In this document: in pieces, positions 1 to 8,320 of the stretch
How positions within the stretch are numbered: position 1 is the stretch's first letter
How the letters are laid out: every line of letters begins with the position of its first letter
Source: CAVXXD01 sp963765625
GTDB taxonomy: Bacteria; Actinomycetota; Geothermincolia; Geothermincolales; Geothermincolaceae
Assembly (NCBI GenBank): GCA_963765625.1
Contig: CAVXXD010000009.1
Coordinates: 62,001-126,000 of the forward strand
Direction of reading: 5' to 3'
Length of the DNA stretch: 64,000 bases
Position numbers and translations under genes: made by a program
Notes under the pieces: model-generated
Seen by the model: the letters and a program-made list of their open reading frames with translations, nothing else
Database searches by the model: none
What the model was told of the DNA's origin: nothing

Positions 1-710
1 CCGCCGTTGCTGCCGATGTGCTTGATGGACTCCAGCGAAGCGGCCGGGCCGCGGGGAACGTTCTGGATCACCCCTTCAAGGGTGGTCACCTCCTCCGGCC
101 CGGCCAGGGTCTGGACCACCCCCAGGGGCACCAGGACGACCGCCCCCACCAGGGCCAGGGGGAGCAGGACGCGCAGTATCACCCGGACGAAATCCACGTA
201 GAAGTTGCCGAGGTGGGGGTCGGACTTGCGCGAGAGCCCGCGCATGAAGGCAATGGCCACCACGATGCCGGAGGCGGCCGAGGTGAACATGCACACCGTC
301 ATCACCAGCATCTGCGAGAGGTAGGAGGCCTGGGTCTCGCCGGCGTAGGCCTGCCAGTTGGTGTTGGTGCCGAAGCTGATGGCGGTATTGAAGGCCAGGG
401 ACGGGGTCATGCCGGGTGCCTGGGCCGGATTGAGCGGGAGGTGCCCCTGCGCCCTCAGCACCACGTAGGAAAAGGTGATGATCACGAAGTCGAGGGCCAG
501 GAAGCGCAGGGCATAGCCCTTCCAGTCGTGCTGTTCTTTCCGGTCGATGTCCAGGAGGCGGAAGAGCCCCCGCTCCACGGGGTCGGCCGCGCGGTCCGCG
601 AAAGTGCGCTCCCCCTCGAAGACCCGGTACAGATAGGAGCTGGCCGGCCTGACCAGCAGGGTGATCACCACGGCGATCACCGCCACCTGCGCCCAGCCCA
701 ATGCCGCCAT
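1..710 (-). CDS. kdpA: Potassium-transporting ATPase subunit A (KdpA), 3' end cut by window edge
   Basis: The first 236 codons are present, starting at ATG 708-710; the rest lies beyond base 1. KdpA is the K+-selecting, channel-like membrane subunit of the high-affinity KdpFABC pump. The reading frame shows an N-terminal hydrophobic helix, the conserved RPA-x-Y-L-Y-R-V-F-EGE stretch, the first selectivity-filter loop (FNTAISFGTNTNWQ near residue 111) and the following TM region ending HIGSNGG. KdpF lies 18 bases upstream in the same direction, so kdpB and kdpC are expected beyond the left edge. The gene is intact as far as visible. Identity is firm because both the filter loop and the KdpF neighbour fit. 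Confidence 0.95.
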   Translation of the reverse strand, partial: MAALGWAQVAVIAVVITLLVRPASSYLYRVFEGERTFADRAADPVERGLFRLLDIDRKEQHDWKGYALRFLALDFVIITFSYVVLRAQGHLPLNPAQAPGMTPSLAFNTAISFGTNTNWQAYAGETQASYLSQMLVMTVCMFTSAASGIVVAIAFMRGLSRKSDPHLGNFYVDFVRVILRVLLPLALVGAVVLVPLGVVQTLAGPEEVTTLEGVIQNVPRGPAASLESIKHIGSNG

Positions 711-728
711 ACTCGTGCCCGCCCTTCC

Positions 729-812
729 CTAGAACTTCTCGGGCCGGATCAGGGCATAGAACAGGAAGGCGAGCAGAACCGCGGCGATGGCCAGCAGGAT
801 ATATTCCTCCAT
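729..812 (-). CDS. kdpF: KdpF, small stabilising subunit of the Kdp pump (27 aa)
   Basis: A 27-codon frame starting MEEYILLAIAAV and ending LIRPEKF. It is a single hydrophobic helix followed by a basic-acidic tail, the standard KdpF pattern (one TM helix, then a P-E-(K/R)-F end). KdpF binds the lipid-facing side of KdpA and stabilises the complex. It sits immediately upstream of kdpA with a ribosome-binding-like GGAGG-poor spacer, and reads through the out-of-frame extension of the small upstream frame. It is below the usual ORF length cut-off and easily missed. Confidence 0.9.
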   Translation of the reverse strand: MEEYILLAIAAVLLAFLFYALIRPEKF

Positions 813-821
813 GTGATCCCC

Positions 822-918
822 CTACAAGCTTTCCGCAGGCCCGCACCAGCAGGAAGAGCAGGGAGAAACTCCCCGCGAGCGCGGCCAGGTAGATGACGTC
901 GAAAACGCTCACATTCAT
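822..918 (-). CDS. Small single-TM protein at the head of the kdp operon, apparently frameshifted near its end
   Basis: ATG at 916-918 opens MNVSVFDVIYLAALAG and a strongly hydrophobic helix ending LLVRACG. Many kdp operons carry such a ~30-residue membrane peptide before kdpF, usually ending in a Cys-Glu-x-Leu-like tail. As written the frame continues through kdpF in the wrong phase. Removing one base from the CC at 833-834 makes it end A-C-E-S-L-stop at 822-824, just ahead of kdpF. I infer a one-base insertion, either real or a sequencing error. Function is unknown; a structural or regulatory role in the Kdp complex would be a guess. Confidence 0.5.
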
Positions 919-947
919 GTACTTGCCTCTCTTCAAACTAAGCTCCC

Positions 948-1005
948 ATTATAGTACGGCGGCAGGGGGGAAATCCCGCCCACCGCGTTAAATCTTGTTA
1001 AATCT
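948..1005 (-). promoter_or_regulatory. Putative kdp promoter with a 10-bp tandem direct repeat (KdpE-like box)
   Basis: On the minus strand a perfect -10 (TATAAT, 948-953) lies 30 bases before the small kdp ORF. No good -35 stands 17 bases upstream. Just upstream of the -35 position, GTTAAATCT occurs twice, at 987-995 and 997-1005 (read on the plus strand), with exactly 10-bp period. OmpR-family response regulators, which include KdpE, bind head-to-tail direct repeats of this period next to weak -35 elements. The kdpDE genes are not in view, so the assignment is inference. Confidence 0.45.
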
Positions 1006-1011
1006 GCCGGG

Positions 1012-1813
1012 TCAGCTCTGCAGGAACTCGATGACGTCCGCCGCCACTCTCTCCGGGTACTGGCTGAAGAAGAAGTGCGCCGCGTTCTCGTAGACGATGT
1101 ACCGCGCGTCGGGGATATGGTCGAGCAGGATGCGGGAGTTCTCCGGGGGGACCAGTTCGTCGGCGTCGCCGGTCAGGATCAGCGTGGGCGCCCCTATCTC
1201 CGGAAGCCGGACAAAACAGTCGTAGGTGGCCGTCGCTTCCAGGTGGGCCAGGAAGGCATGACCGGGTGAGGGGTTGATCCTCCAGCGGCGCATGAACTCC
1301 TCCATCAGTTCCGGGTTGTCCTTTACAAAAGTCTCCGGGAAGAGGAGCTTCAGGCTGGCCCGGGCCACGTCCTCCGCCGTTACCCCTTTACGCCGCGCCC
1401 CCAGCATGGTGTAGATCTCCGGCCGCGGAGTGATCTGCCGGTCCCCCCCGCAGTTGGTGCAGCAGAGGACCAGCCGGTCGACCAGCTCGGGGTAATCCAG
1501 GGCCAGTTCCTGGGCGATCTTACCGCCCATGGAGGCCCCCAGCACGTGGGCCTTGCCTATCCCCAGCGCCGCGATCAGCTGGGCCGTGTCCTCGGCCATT
1601 ACCTCGATGGAGTAAGGCCCCCTGGGCTTGTCCGACTCGCCCGAACCACGGTTGTCGAGGGTTATTACGCGAAACTTCTCCGCCAGGGGTTCGACGAGAG
1701 CCGGGTACCACCAGTGCAGGTTACCGGAGAGCCCCATGATCATGACCAGCGGGTAGCCCTCCCCCTGCTCCTCGTAGTAGATTCTTGTTCCGTTCGCCTT
1801 GACGTGACGGCAT
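1012..1813 (-). CDS. Alpha/beta-hydrolase fold protein, with a frameshift at its N terminus
   Basis: The open part (from ATG 1743) has the oxyanion-region MGLSGN, the nucleophile elbow GASMGG (Ser about residue 71 of that part), an acid in TGDADELVPP and a C-terminal His in ENAAHFFF, the full triad of the alpha/beta hydrolase superfamily (esterase, lactonase, haloalkane or C-C hydrolase types). Substrate cannot be told. Upstream, ATG 1811-1813 has a good ribosome site (GGAG, 10 bases before) but is out of phase; deleting one base near 1807 gives M-P-H-V-K-A-N-G-T-R-I-Y-Y-E-E, a typical N terminus for the family. It follows the TrkA-like gene by 19 bases and probably belongs to its transcript. 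Confidence 0.8.
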
Positions 1814-1832
1814 GGCGATCTTCTCCGTTTGG

Positions 1833-2496
1833 TTACCCGTGGCCCAGCAGGGCGGTCAGCTTGTCCCGGTATTTCAGGTTGGTTATAGCCAGCACCTTGT
1901 CACCCGCCTTCAGCACCGTGTCCGCCGTGGGGATCATCATGGCCTCGTCGCTCACCACTGTGACCAGAAGGGTCTCCGGCGGCAGTTCCACCTCGGCCAG
2001 GGGCACGTTTAGACTGGTGTTGTCGGCCGGGACCTTGATCTCCACCAGCCCTATTTCCGAGGACTGCAGCTTGATCAGGGTAACCACCTCGCCCAGGGTG
2101 ATTTCTTCCTCGATGATCTTGGCGATGACGTCGGGCGTGCTCACCTCGACGTCCACCCCCCAGCTCTTGTTGAAGAGCCAGCGGTTCTTGGGGTTGTTGA
2201 CCCGTGCGATCACCTTGGGGGCGTCGTACTCGAACTTGGCGAGATAGGAGACGACCAGGTTGTCCTCGTCGTCCCCGGTGACCGCCAGCACCAGCTCGGC
2301 GTCGCTTATGCCGGCATACTCCAACACCCATGGCTCGCAACCGTCCTCGTTGAATCACTTTTACGTTAGGGAGCAGTTCCGCTATCAGGGTGCAGCGTTC
2401 GAGGTCTTTGTCGACTACGGCCGTCTCGTTCTTATCGGACAGGATCTGGGCAAGAAAGGTCCCGACGATCCCTCCACCGACTATCAGCGTCTTCAT
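1833..2496 (-). CDS. TrkA/KtrA-type NAD-binding K+ transport regulator, frameshifted copy
   Basis: Two overlapping frames make one protein of about 220 residues. The first gives the Rossmann start MKTLIVGGGIVGTFLA with Asp after beta-2 (VVDKD); the second continues from VLEYAGISDAELVLAVTGDDEDN through an RCK-N domain and a C-terminal RCK-C/TrkA-C domain (about the last 80 residues). The change of phase is one extra base near 2346-2350, in the loop that normally reads GDG. TrkA proteins form NAD(H)- or nucleotide-sensing rings gating TrkH/KtrB K+ channels; no TrkH or KtrB gene is in this window. Ribosome site AGGAGG precedes ATG 2496. It lies 16 bases after the paralogue at 2513-3163. Confidence 0.85.
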
Positions 2497-2512
2497 ATCG
2501 GGCCTCCTTTCT

Positions 2513-3163
2513 TTAGGTCATGAAGAACATTCTCTTGTACTTTTCGGTGCTCGATCTGAGCACCGCCACCTGCACGATGTCGAACCGCTCGAAGAGGGTG
2601 CCAGGAGCGGGGATGACGGCCGAGCCGGCCCTCTCGATGGCGCAGACCTTGATCTCGGCCGGCACCTCGAAGTCGCGCACCGGGCGCCCGGCCAGGTTCA
2701 AGGGAAGCTCGAACTCCATCAGCTCCACTTCTCCGGCCCCGAAGGAGTCGCGAGCGAAGGACTGCTGCAGGAAGAGGAGGTCGGAGAACTTGTTGACCTC
2801 CCAGGCTACGGGAGCCACGGTGGAGATGCCCGAGCGCCGGTAGATGTTGGCGCGTCGGGGGTCGTAGATACGCGCCACCACCTTGGGCACGTGGAAGACA
2901 TCCTTGGCTATCTTAGAGGAGACGAAGTTGGAGTTGTCCCCGCTGGAGACGGCGATGAAGACATCGGCACGTTCGACGCCGGCCGCCACCATGATGTTGG
3001 AGTCGAAGCCGATGCCCTCCACCTTGAGGCCCTTGAAATCCACGTCCAGCAGGTGGAACGCGCGAGGGTTCTTGTCGATAACCGCCACGCTGTGGCCCTG
3101 GCGCTCCAGGCGCCTGGCCAGGCGGGAACCGACCCTGCCGCAACCCATGATGACTACATGCAT
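2513..3163 (-). CDS. TrkA-family potassium uptake regulatory protein
   Basis: Intact protein of about 216 residues. N-terminal RCK domain with dinucleotide motif MGCGRVGSRLA and acidic end of beta-2 (VIDKN), then IYDPRRANIYRRSG, a signature close to TrkA regulators of Gram-positives; C-terminal TrkA-C domain with RPVRDFEVPAEIKVCAIER. I chose ATG 3161-3163 (MHVVIMG) rather than the ATG nine bases upstream because the G-rich ribosome site then has usable spacing. Downstream is a second, frameshifted paralogue; upstream a P2C-like cation ATPase. The pair probably assembles as a hetero- or homomeric gating ring for a K+ channel encoded elsewhere. Confidence 0.88.
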   Translation of the reverse strand: MHVVIMGCGRVGSRLARRLERQGHSVAVIDKNPRAFHLLDVDFKGLKVEGIGFDSNIMVAAGVERADVFIAVSSGDNSNFVSSKIAKDVFHVPKVVARIYDPRRANIYRRSGISTVAPVAWEVNKFSDLLFLQQSFARDSFGAGEVELMEFELPLNLAGRPVRDFEVPAEIKVCAIERAGSAVIPAPGTLFERFDIVQVAVLRSSTEKYKRMFFMT

Positions 3164-3200
3164 AAGCACCATCCCCCATCGGTCTCACCGGTATCGATAC

Positions 3201-6081
3201 CTACTGTTTCAAATACTCATAATGCGCTCGTCTTATGCCGCCGCCGGCAGGGATTCCCTTCTCCGTCTCGCCGCGCTCTCCTTTCGTCTGTCGTTCCACC
3301 TGATGAAGAACTTGCCTGATCTCGTCGGCGACGAGGCATGCAGGTATGACCGCCAACATGAACGGCCAGACCTGCCAGGGCACCGGCTTGAAGCCGAAGA
3401 GGCTGGGGAAAGGGCGGCACATAGAGGAACAGGAAAATCACCAGGATCTCGGAAAGGATGCCCCAGAGATAGAAGCGGTTGGTGAAGAAGCCTACCTTGA
3501 AGATGGACTCCCGCTCGGTGCGGCAGGCGAAGCCGTTGCCTATCTGGGTAGCGACGATGGTGTGAGGCATGCCGTGGTCGCCATAGGTATGTAGGGAGTT
3601 GCTCGTACGGTCGGGGTTATCGCAAGGCCGATACACCCGAGCTAAGGTCCAGCCGTTCAGATAGTAGACAAGAAAGAATCCTACGAGGCACAGAATGCCT
3701 TCCACCATGCCCAGATAGCCGTAAGCGCGTCCAAAAAGGCCCCAGCTCAGCAGCCGGTCATCTCTCGACCTGGGTGGCTTCTCCATCAGGCCCGGCTCCG
3801 GATTCTCGGTGCCCAGGGCCAGGGCGGGAACCAGATCGGTCCCCAGGTCGACGGCCAGGATCTGCATCACCGTCAGGGGCAGCGGCACCTTCAGGATGAC
3901 GAAAGCCAGGAAGGGGGTCACTTCGGGAATATTGCTGGCCAGGATATACGTGACGAAGCGCTTGATGTTGGTGTAGACGGCCCGCCCTTCCTCGATGGCG
4001 TGGACGATGGAGGCGAAGTTGTCGTCGGTGAGGATCATCTCCGCCGCTTCCTTGGCCACGTCGGTCCCGGCAATGCCCATGGCCACACCGATATCGGCGG
4101 CCTTCAGGGCGGGGGCGTCATTGACACCGTCGCCGGTCATGGCTACGATCTCCCCGCGGGATTTGAGCACCAGGGCTACGCGCATCTTATGTTCCGGGGA
4201 GACCCGGGCGAAGATCACTTCCGGCTCCTGCAGGGCGTCACCCAATTGCTCGTCGGTCATCTCTTCTATTTCCACGCCAGTGATGATCCGTGCCTCACTA
4301 CCCCGCACCAGTCCGATGCGGCGGGCCACCGATTCGGCGGTCACCCCGTAGTCGCCGGTGATCATGATCACCTTGATGCCGGCGGTGCGGCACTCGGCGA
4401 TGGCCTGCTCCACCTCGGGGCGGGGCGGGTCCATCATACCCACCAGGCCCACGAAGGTCAGTTGCTGCTCGACTTCTTCGACCTCGTAGTGCCTCTGCTC
4501 AGGTAGCTTCTCGCGGTATGCAAAGCCAATGACCCGCAGGGCCTGCCGGGCATATTCGTCGTTCTTCTCGGCGACCAAACGCCGGTCCTCGTCGGTAATG
4601 TCTCTTGCTCCCTCGGGTTCCCAGATGTGCGTGCAGAGGTTGAGGACCTCGATGGGGGCGCCTTTGACCAGTGCCTCTACCCCAGGTTCCATCCGGTGGG
4701 CGGTGGTCATGCGTTTGCGCCGTGAATCGAAGGGGAGCTCGTAGATACGAGGCTGCAGAACCAGTTCCTTTTCGTAGTCGAACTTGAACTTGGTGGCTGC
4801 CACCAGCAGGGCTGCTTCGGTGGGGTCGCCCAGTATGGACCAGCCGGTCGCATGCTCCTCCCCTTCTTCCTTGGGGGGCACCAGGCGAGAGTTGTTGCAG
4901 AATGCCGCGATGCGCAGCAATTTGGCCAAAGATTCCCTGTCTTTTTCATTAAGCGCGTCTCCTGCCTTGGTAAACTCGCCTTCCGGTTTGTAGCCCGCTC
5001 CCCCTACGGCGACGGCCCGGCCCGCCACCCAGGCCTCGCGCACGGTCATCTCGTTGGTGGTGAGGGTGCCGGTCTTGTCGGTACAGATGACCGTGGTGCA
5101 ACCCAGGGTCTCCACCGAGGACAGTTTTTTGATAAGGGCGTTCCGCTTGGCCATTCGCTGTGTCCCCATGGCCAGTGAGAGGGTCACTGTAGGCAGCAGG
5201 CCCTCGGGAACGTTGGCGACGATGATGCCGATGCCGAACATAAAGGAATTCGCCCGCCCCAGGTTCATAACGAATGCGCCAAGGCAGAAGAAGAGGACCC
5301 CCAGGCCGATGGCGATCATCGACAGGATTTTTACGATCTTGCCGATCTCCTTCTGTAGTGGGCTGGGCTCCTCTTTGATCTCCTGGGTAAATCCGGCTAT
5401 CTTGCCCAGTTCGGTATCCATGCCCGTGGCATAGACCAGGCCCCGCCCGCTGCCATTAGTCACCGAGGTGCCGGCGAAGACCAGGTTGGGCAGGTCGGCC
5501 AGGACCGCATGCTCAATGTCCAGTGCTTCTGAGATACGGCGCTGCGGCTCAGACTCCCCGGTCAGCGCGGAGTTATTGACGGTCATCTCCCGCGTCTCCA
5601 CCAGGCGGATGTCGGCCGAGACGCTGTTGCCGGCTTCGAACACCACCAGATCCCCGGAGACCAGGTCCTCGGCGTCTATGTCCATTTCGGTGCCGTCCCG
5701 TACCACGCGGGTTCGTTTGGGAAGGATATTCTGCAGGCTTTCGATGGCCTGCTCGGCCCGGAATTCCTGCCAGAAGGTGAAAATACCGTTGATGATAATG
5801 ACTGCGATGCAGGCAATGCCCAGTTCGGGCATATCTGCTATGAAAGAAAGGCCGGCCGCCACCCACAGCATGATGGCGAAGAAATGGACGAAGTTGACCA
5901 GGAACTTTCGCCAGAGCGGGACGGCGCGCTTTTTCTCCAGGACGTTACGCCCCTCGCGCTCCAGGCGGGCAGCGGCCTCCCCGGAGGTCAATCCTTCCGG
6001 GCTGCTTCCCAGCAGTCCGAATACGTCTTCTTCCTGAGTCTGAAAGAATTGCTTATCCAAAGCGCTTTTCACCGCTCTCAT
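3201..6081 (-). CDS. P-type ATPase of the Na+/K+-ATPase-like (P2C) group, frameshifted near the C terminus
   Basis: About 960 residues with N-terminal cation-ATPase domain, actuator TGES (174-177), phosphorylation motif ICTDKTGTLT (Asp 335), hinge TGDGVNDAP and ten predicted TM helices. M4 reads VPEGLL, M5-M6 read SNIPEVTPFL and DLGTDLVPA, and M10 keeps A-D-E-I-R; these are hallmarks of the P2C Na+/K+-, H+/K+-ATPases rather than Ca2+ (PEGLP) or plasma-membrane H+ pumps. No beta-subunit gene is visible. The listed frame drifts at TTT (3409-3411); dropping one base continues F-P-S-L-F-G-F-K-P and a proper M10 to the stop at 3201. Transport of Na+ and/or K+ at the cell membrane is inferred from motifs and the Kdp/TrkA neighbours. 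Confidence 0.9.
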
Positions 6082-6162
6082 GACTCCGCATGCTTGGACA
6101 TACTAGGTTATTGTAGCGTAAAAGAAGTTCGGTAGTAACCGGAAACGGCAGTAAAAGGAGTT

Positions 6163-7110
6163 TTATTTGAGCAGGGGGGACAGGTCGGCGGACCAGACGC
6201 CCACATCCTCGAAGGTGCCGGCATAGGCCGTGGCGCCGGAGCCGTCGACGGCCAGGGCCAGCACGATGTATTCCATGGCCGCGCCCTGGGTGTTGACCCA
6301 CAGCCGGTCGTGGTAAGTCCACACGCCGTACCGGGTCCCGGCCAGGAGCATGCGCAGTTCGTCGTCGTATACCAGCGATTCCACCGGGTTCTCCAGCGGC
6401 CCTTTGGGGGGTTGTGTCCAGATGCCGTCCCGGTGTTCCCATACCCCCTGCGAGCTGGTCCCGGCATAGAGGACGCCGTCCCGCGCGTCGTAGGCGAGGG
6501 AGAGCACCTGGTAATCCTTCAGGCCGCCGCCCATGTTTGTCCAGGCCCCGTTCTCGTAAGACCACGCGCCGGCCCCGGTGCCGGCGATGACCCTGCCGCC
6601 GTCCTGGGCGAGTGAGAACACCTCGAGGTCGGGCAGGCCGGTATCCGTCCAGACGCCCCCCGACAGAGACCACACCTTCTGGTTGGAGCCGGCGTAGAGG
6701 GTGCCGCTCTCCTGGTCCAGCATTAGGACGTAAGCGGCATCGGGCAGTCCGGTGTCCGACCATCCCCCGCCGTCCCAGCGCCACACCCCACGGCTGCCGG
6801 CTGCGGCATACAAGAGGCCGCCGCCCTCCTCGACCTGTATGGAGAAGACCAGGGTGTCGTCGAGCGGGCTCGACATCTCCGTAAAAGAAGATCCGTCGTA
6901 GCGCCAGATGCCCCGGCCGTTGGTGGCCACGTAGAGCTCGCTGGCCATCCGGTCGAACTGCAGGTCGTGGACTTCGGCTTTTTCGATCGAGCCGGGGACC
7001 TGCTCCCAGTCGACGGCGCCGCCGCTCGAGCCGCAGCCAGGAGCGGCCATTGAAAAGGCCAGGGTGAAGGCAAGAACGCCAGCGGCGATCACGACTTTCT
7101 TCTTTTTCAT
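6163..7110 (-). CDS. Secreted lipoprotein with a seven-bladed beta-propeller
   Basis: Start ATG 7108-7110 gives MKKKK, a hydrophobic core and lipobox M-A-A-P-G-C, so a signal-peptidase II lipoprotein. The mature part is seven repeats of about 40 residues, each with a hydrophobic strand, (L/V)YAGT or similar, then (G)VW-aromatic-G-x-W-(T/S). Examples are GRGIWRYDG, RGVWRWDGGGW, GVWTDTG and QGVWEHRDG. That matches the sortilin/two-component-regulator style of propeller, probably a surface binding scaffold. No enzyme motif is visible. It is a single-gene unit downstream of the ATPase promoter region, with its own short 5' region shared with the divergent HAMP gene. Confidence 0.75.
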   Translation of the reverse strand: MKKKKVVIAAGVLAFTLAFSMAAPGCGSSGGAVDWEQVPGSIEKAEVHDLQFDRMASELYVATNGRGIWRYDGSSFTEMSSPLDDTLVFSIQVEEGGGLLYAAAGSRGVWRWDGGGWSDTGLPDAAYVLMLDQESGTLYAGSNQKVWSLSGGVWTDTGLPDLEVFSLAQDGGRVIAGTGAGAWSYENGAWTNMGGGLKDYQVLSLAYDARDGVLYAGTSSQGVWEHRDGIWTQPPKGPLENPVESLVYDDELRMLLAGTRYGVWTYHDRLWVNTQGAAMEYIVLALAVDGSGATAYAGTFEDVGVWSADLSPLLK

Positions 7111-7334
7111 GTAGGGTATGATACCACGGCGCGGAGGCTTGCCGTCCATCCCCCCGAGATGAGCCGTTTACCCGGCCTCATCCGCCACTGGCGGCTATTA
7201 CTGTCGCTTTGTCTCGGGGCGCGCCGATAATGTTAACGAGGTCGGCCAGCTGTTCCGGGTGGGAGCCGGCCGGTCGCAAGCAGTATCAAGAGGTTGTTGG
7301 CTTGACGTGCCTGAAAACAGGAGGTGCTGGCAGT

Positions 7335-8195
7335 ATGAAAAAATCTCGAGGAAACGAGATGCGGAGTTTCCTGATCGCGGCGTCGGCGCTGGTGGGGGTG
7401 CTGATCGTGGTGATCGTGGCTATGACCACCTTCATCTCGGTGAGGACCATCGACAACGAGCAGGCCAAGGCCAGGCAGAAGGACGTGGACGGCATCGTGC
7501 AACAGGCCAAGGACACCACCGCGTCGTTGAAAGAGGTCCAGATGGACCCGCGCATGCTCCAGTTCATGAGCTCGGAGATGATCGAAAGTGTTATGAGCGG
7601 TGCGGACCCGGCCAAATACGTTGAAAGCACCATTTTCATTATGCGCGCGGTCGGCTCGGCCGAATACGGAGCCTTCGTCGTCAACGGCCAGCCGTACACG
7701 GTGGTCGCCAAGTCCGGGCTGGACCCCGACGCCTACGACGTGCCCACCGAGATGCCGGAGTCCGGTTACACCGTCATCACCGAGCTGAACGGAAAGCCCG
7801 GTTACTACATCGAGATGTTCTCGTCGGACATCATCGCCCCGACCCTGGGCAAGGACCAGTTCAGCATTTCGGTGCTGGACCGCACCGAGCAGATGGCAGC
7901 CATCGACGAGTACTACTCCAACGAGCGCTCCAGCCTGATCAAGAAGGAGCTGCTGTTCGGGCTGATCGGCCTGGTGGTCGCCCTGGCCATCTGCCTGGTG
8001 GGGCTGCGCCTGCTCACCCGCCATTTCATCACCCGGCCCATCGAGGAGCTGCAGGACGTCTCGAGGAAACTGATGGAGGGGACGCTGGGTGAGGACGATG
8101 AGATCACGGTGGACGAGAATAGTGACTTCGCCGACATGCAGAGGCTTCTGCAATCGGGCAAGCTGTTACTGGACAAGATGAACGAGGTGGAGTGA
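7335..8195 (+). CDS. Membrane protein with extracellular sensor region and HAMP domain but no output domain
   Basis: 286 residues from ATG 7335 (ribosome site AGGAGGT at 7319-7325). TM1 is about residues 10-32, an extracellular region of about 150 residues follows, TM2 (LLFGLIGLVVALAICLVGL) lies near 200-222, and a HAMP-type P-I-E-E-L-Q helix follows to the end. The extracellular part resembles a single-Cache/PAS-like sensor of chemoreceptors (DQFSISVLDRTEQ just before TM2). There is no methyl-accepting, kinase or cyclase domain; the protein ends about 45 residues after the HAMP start. It may act as a partner of a separate signalling protein. A strong hairpin terminates it, so it is monocistronic. 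Confidence 0.7.
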   Translation: MKKSRGNEMRSFLIAASALVGVLIVVIVAMTTFISVRTIDNEQAKARQKDVDGIVQQAKDTTASLKEVQMDPRMLQFMSSEMIESVMSGADPAKYVESTIFIMRAVGSAEYGAFVVNGQPYTVVAKSGLDPDAYDVPTEMPESGYTVITELNGKPGYYIEMFSSDIIAPTLGKDQFSISVLDRTEQMAAIDEYYSNERSSLIKKELLFGLIGLVVALAICLVGLRLLTRHFITRPIEELQDVSRKLMEGTLGEDDEITVDENSDFADMQRLLQSGKLLLDKMNEVE

Positions 8196-8226
8196 CCGGT
8201 TTCATATATTGCCGCTTTCATATCGC

Positions 8227-8253
8227 GAAGGGCGGGCCCCAGGCCCGCCCTTC
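8227..8253 (+). terminator. Strong hairpin after the HAMP gene
   Basis: A perfect 12-bp GC-rich stem (GAAGGGCGGGCC / GGCCCGCCCTTC) with a three-base loop, 31 bases after the stop. There is no clean T-run, only a pyrimidine-rich tail, so termination strength is uncertain. Confidence 0.65.
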
Positions 8254-8320
8254 CGCTTCTTCCAGATGTTTGAAAACCCCGTGGGAAGGTGAGAAGATTT
8301 AGCAAAAGGAGGGTTTATCG

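Noticed and set aside
18..896. Long plus-strand frame over kdpA/kdpF
   Set aside because: Shadow of minus-strand kdpA; His/Gly/Arg-rich with no domain.
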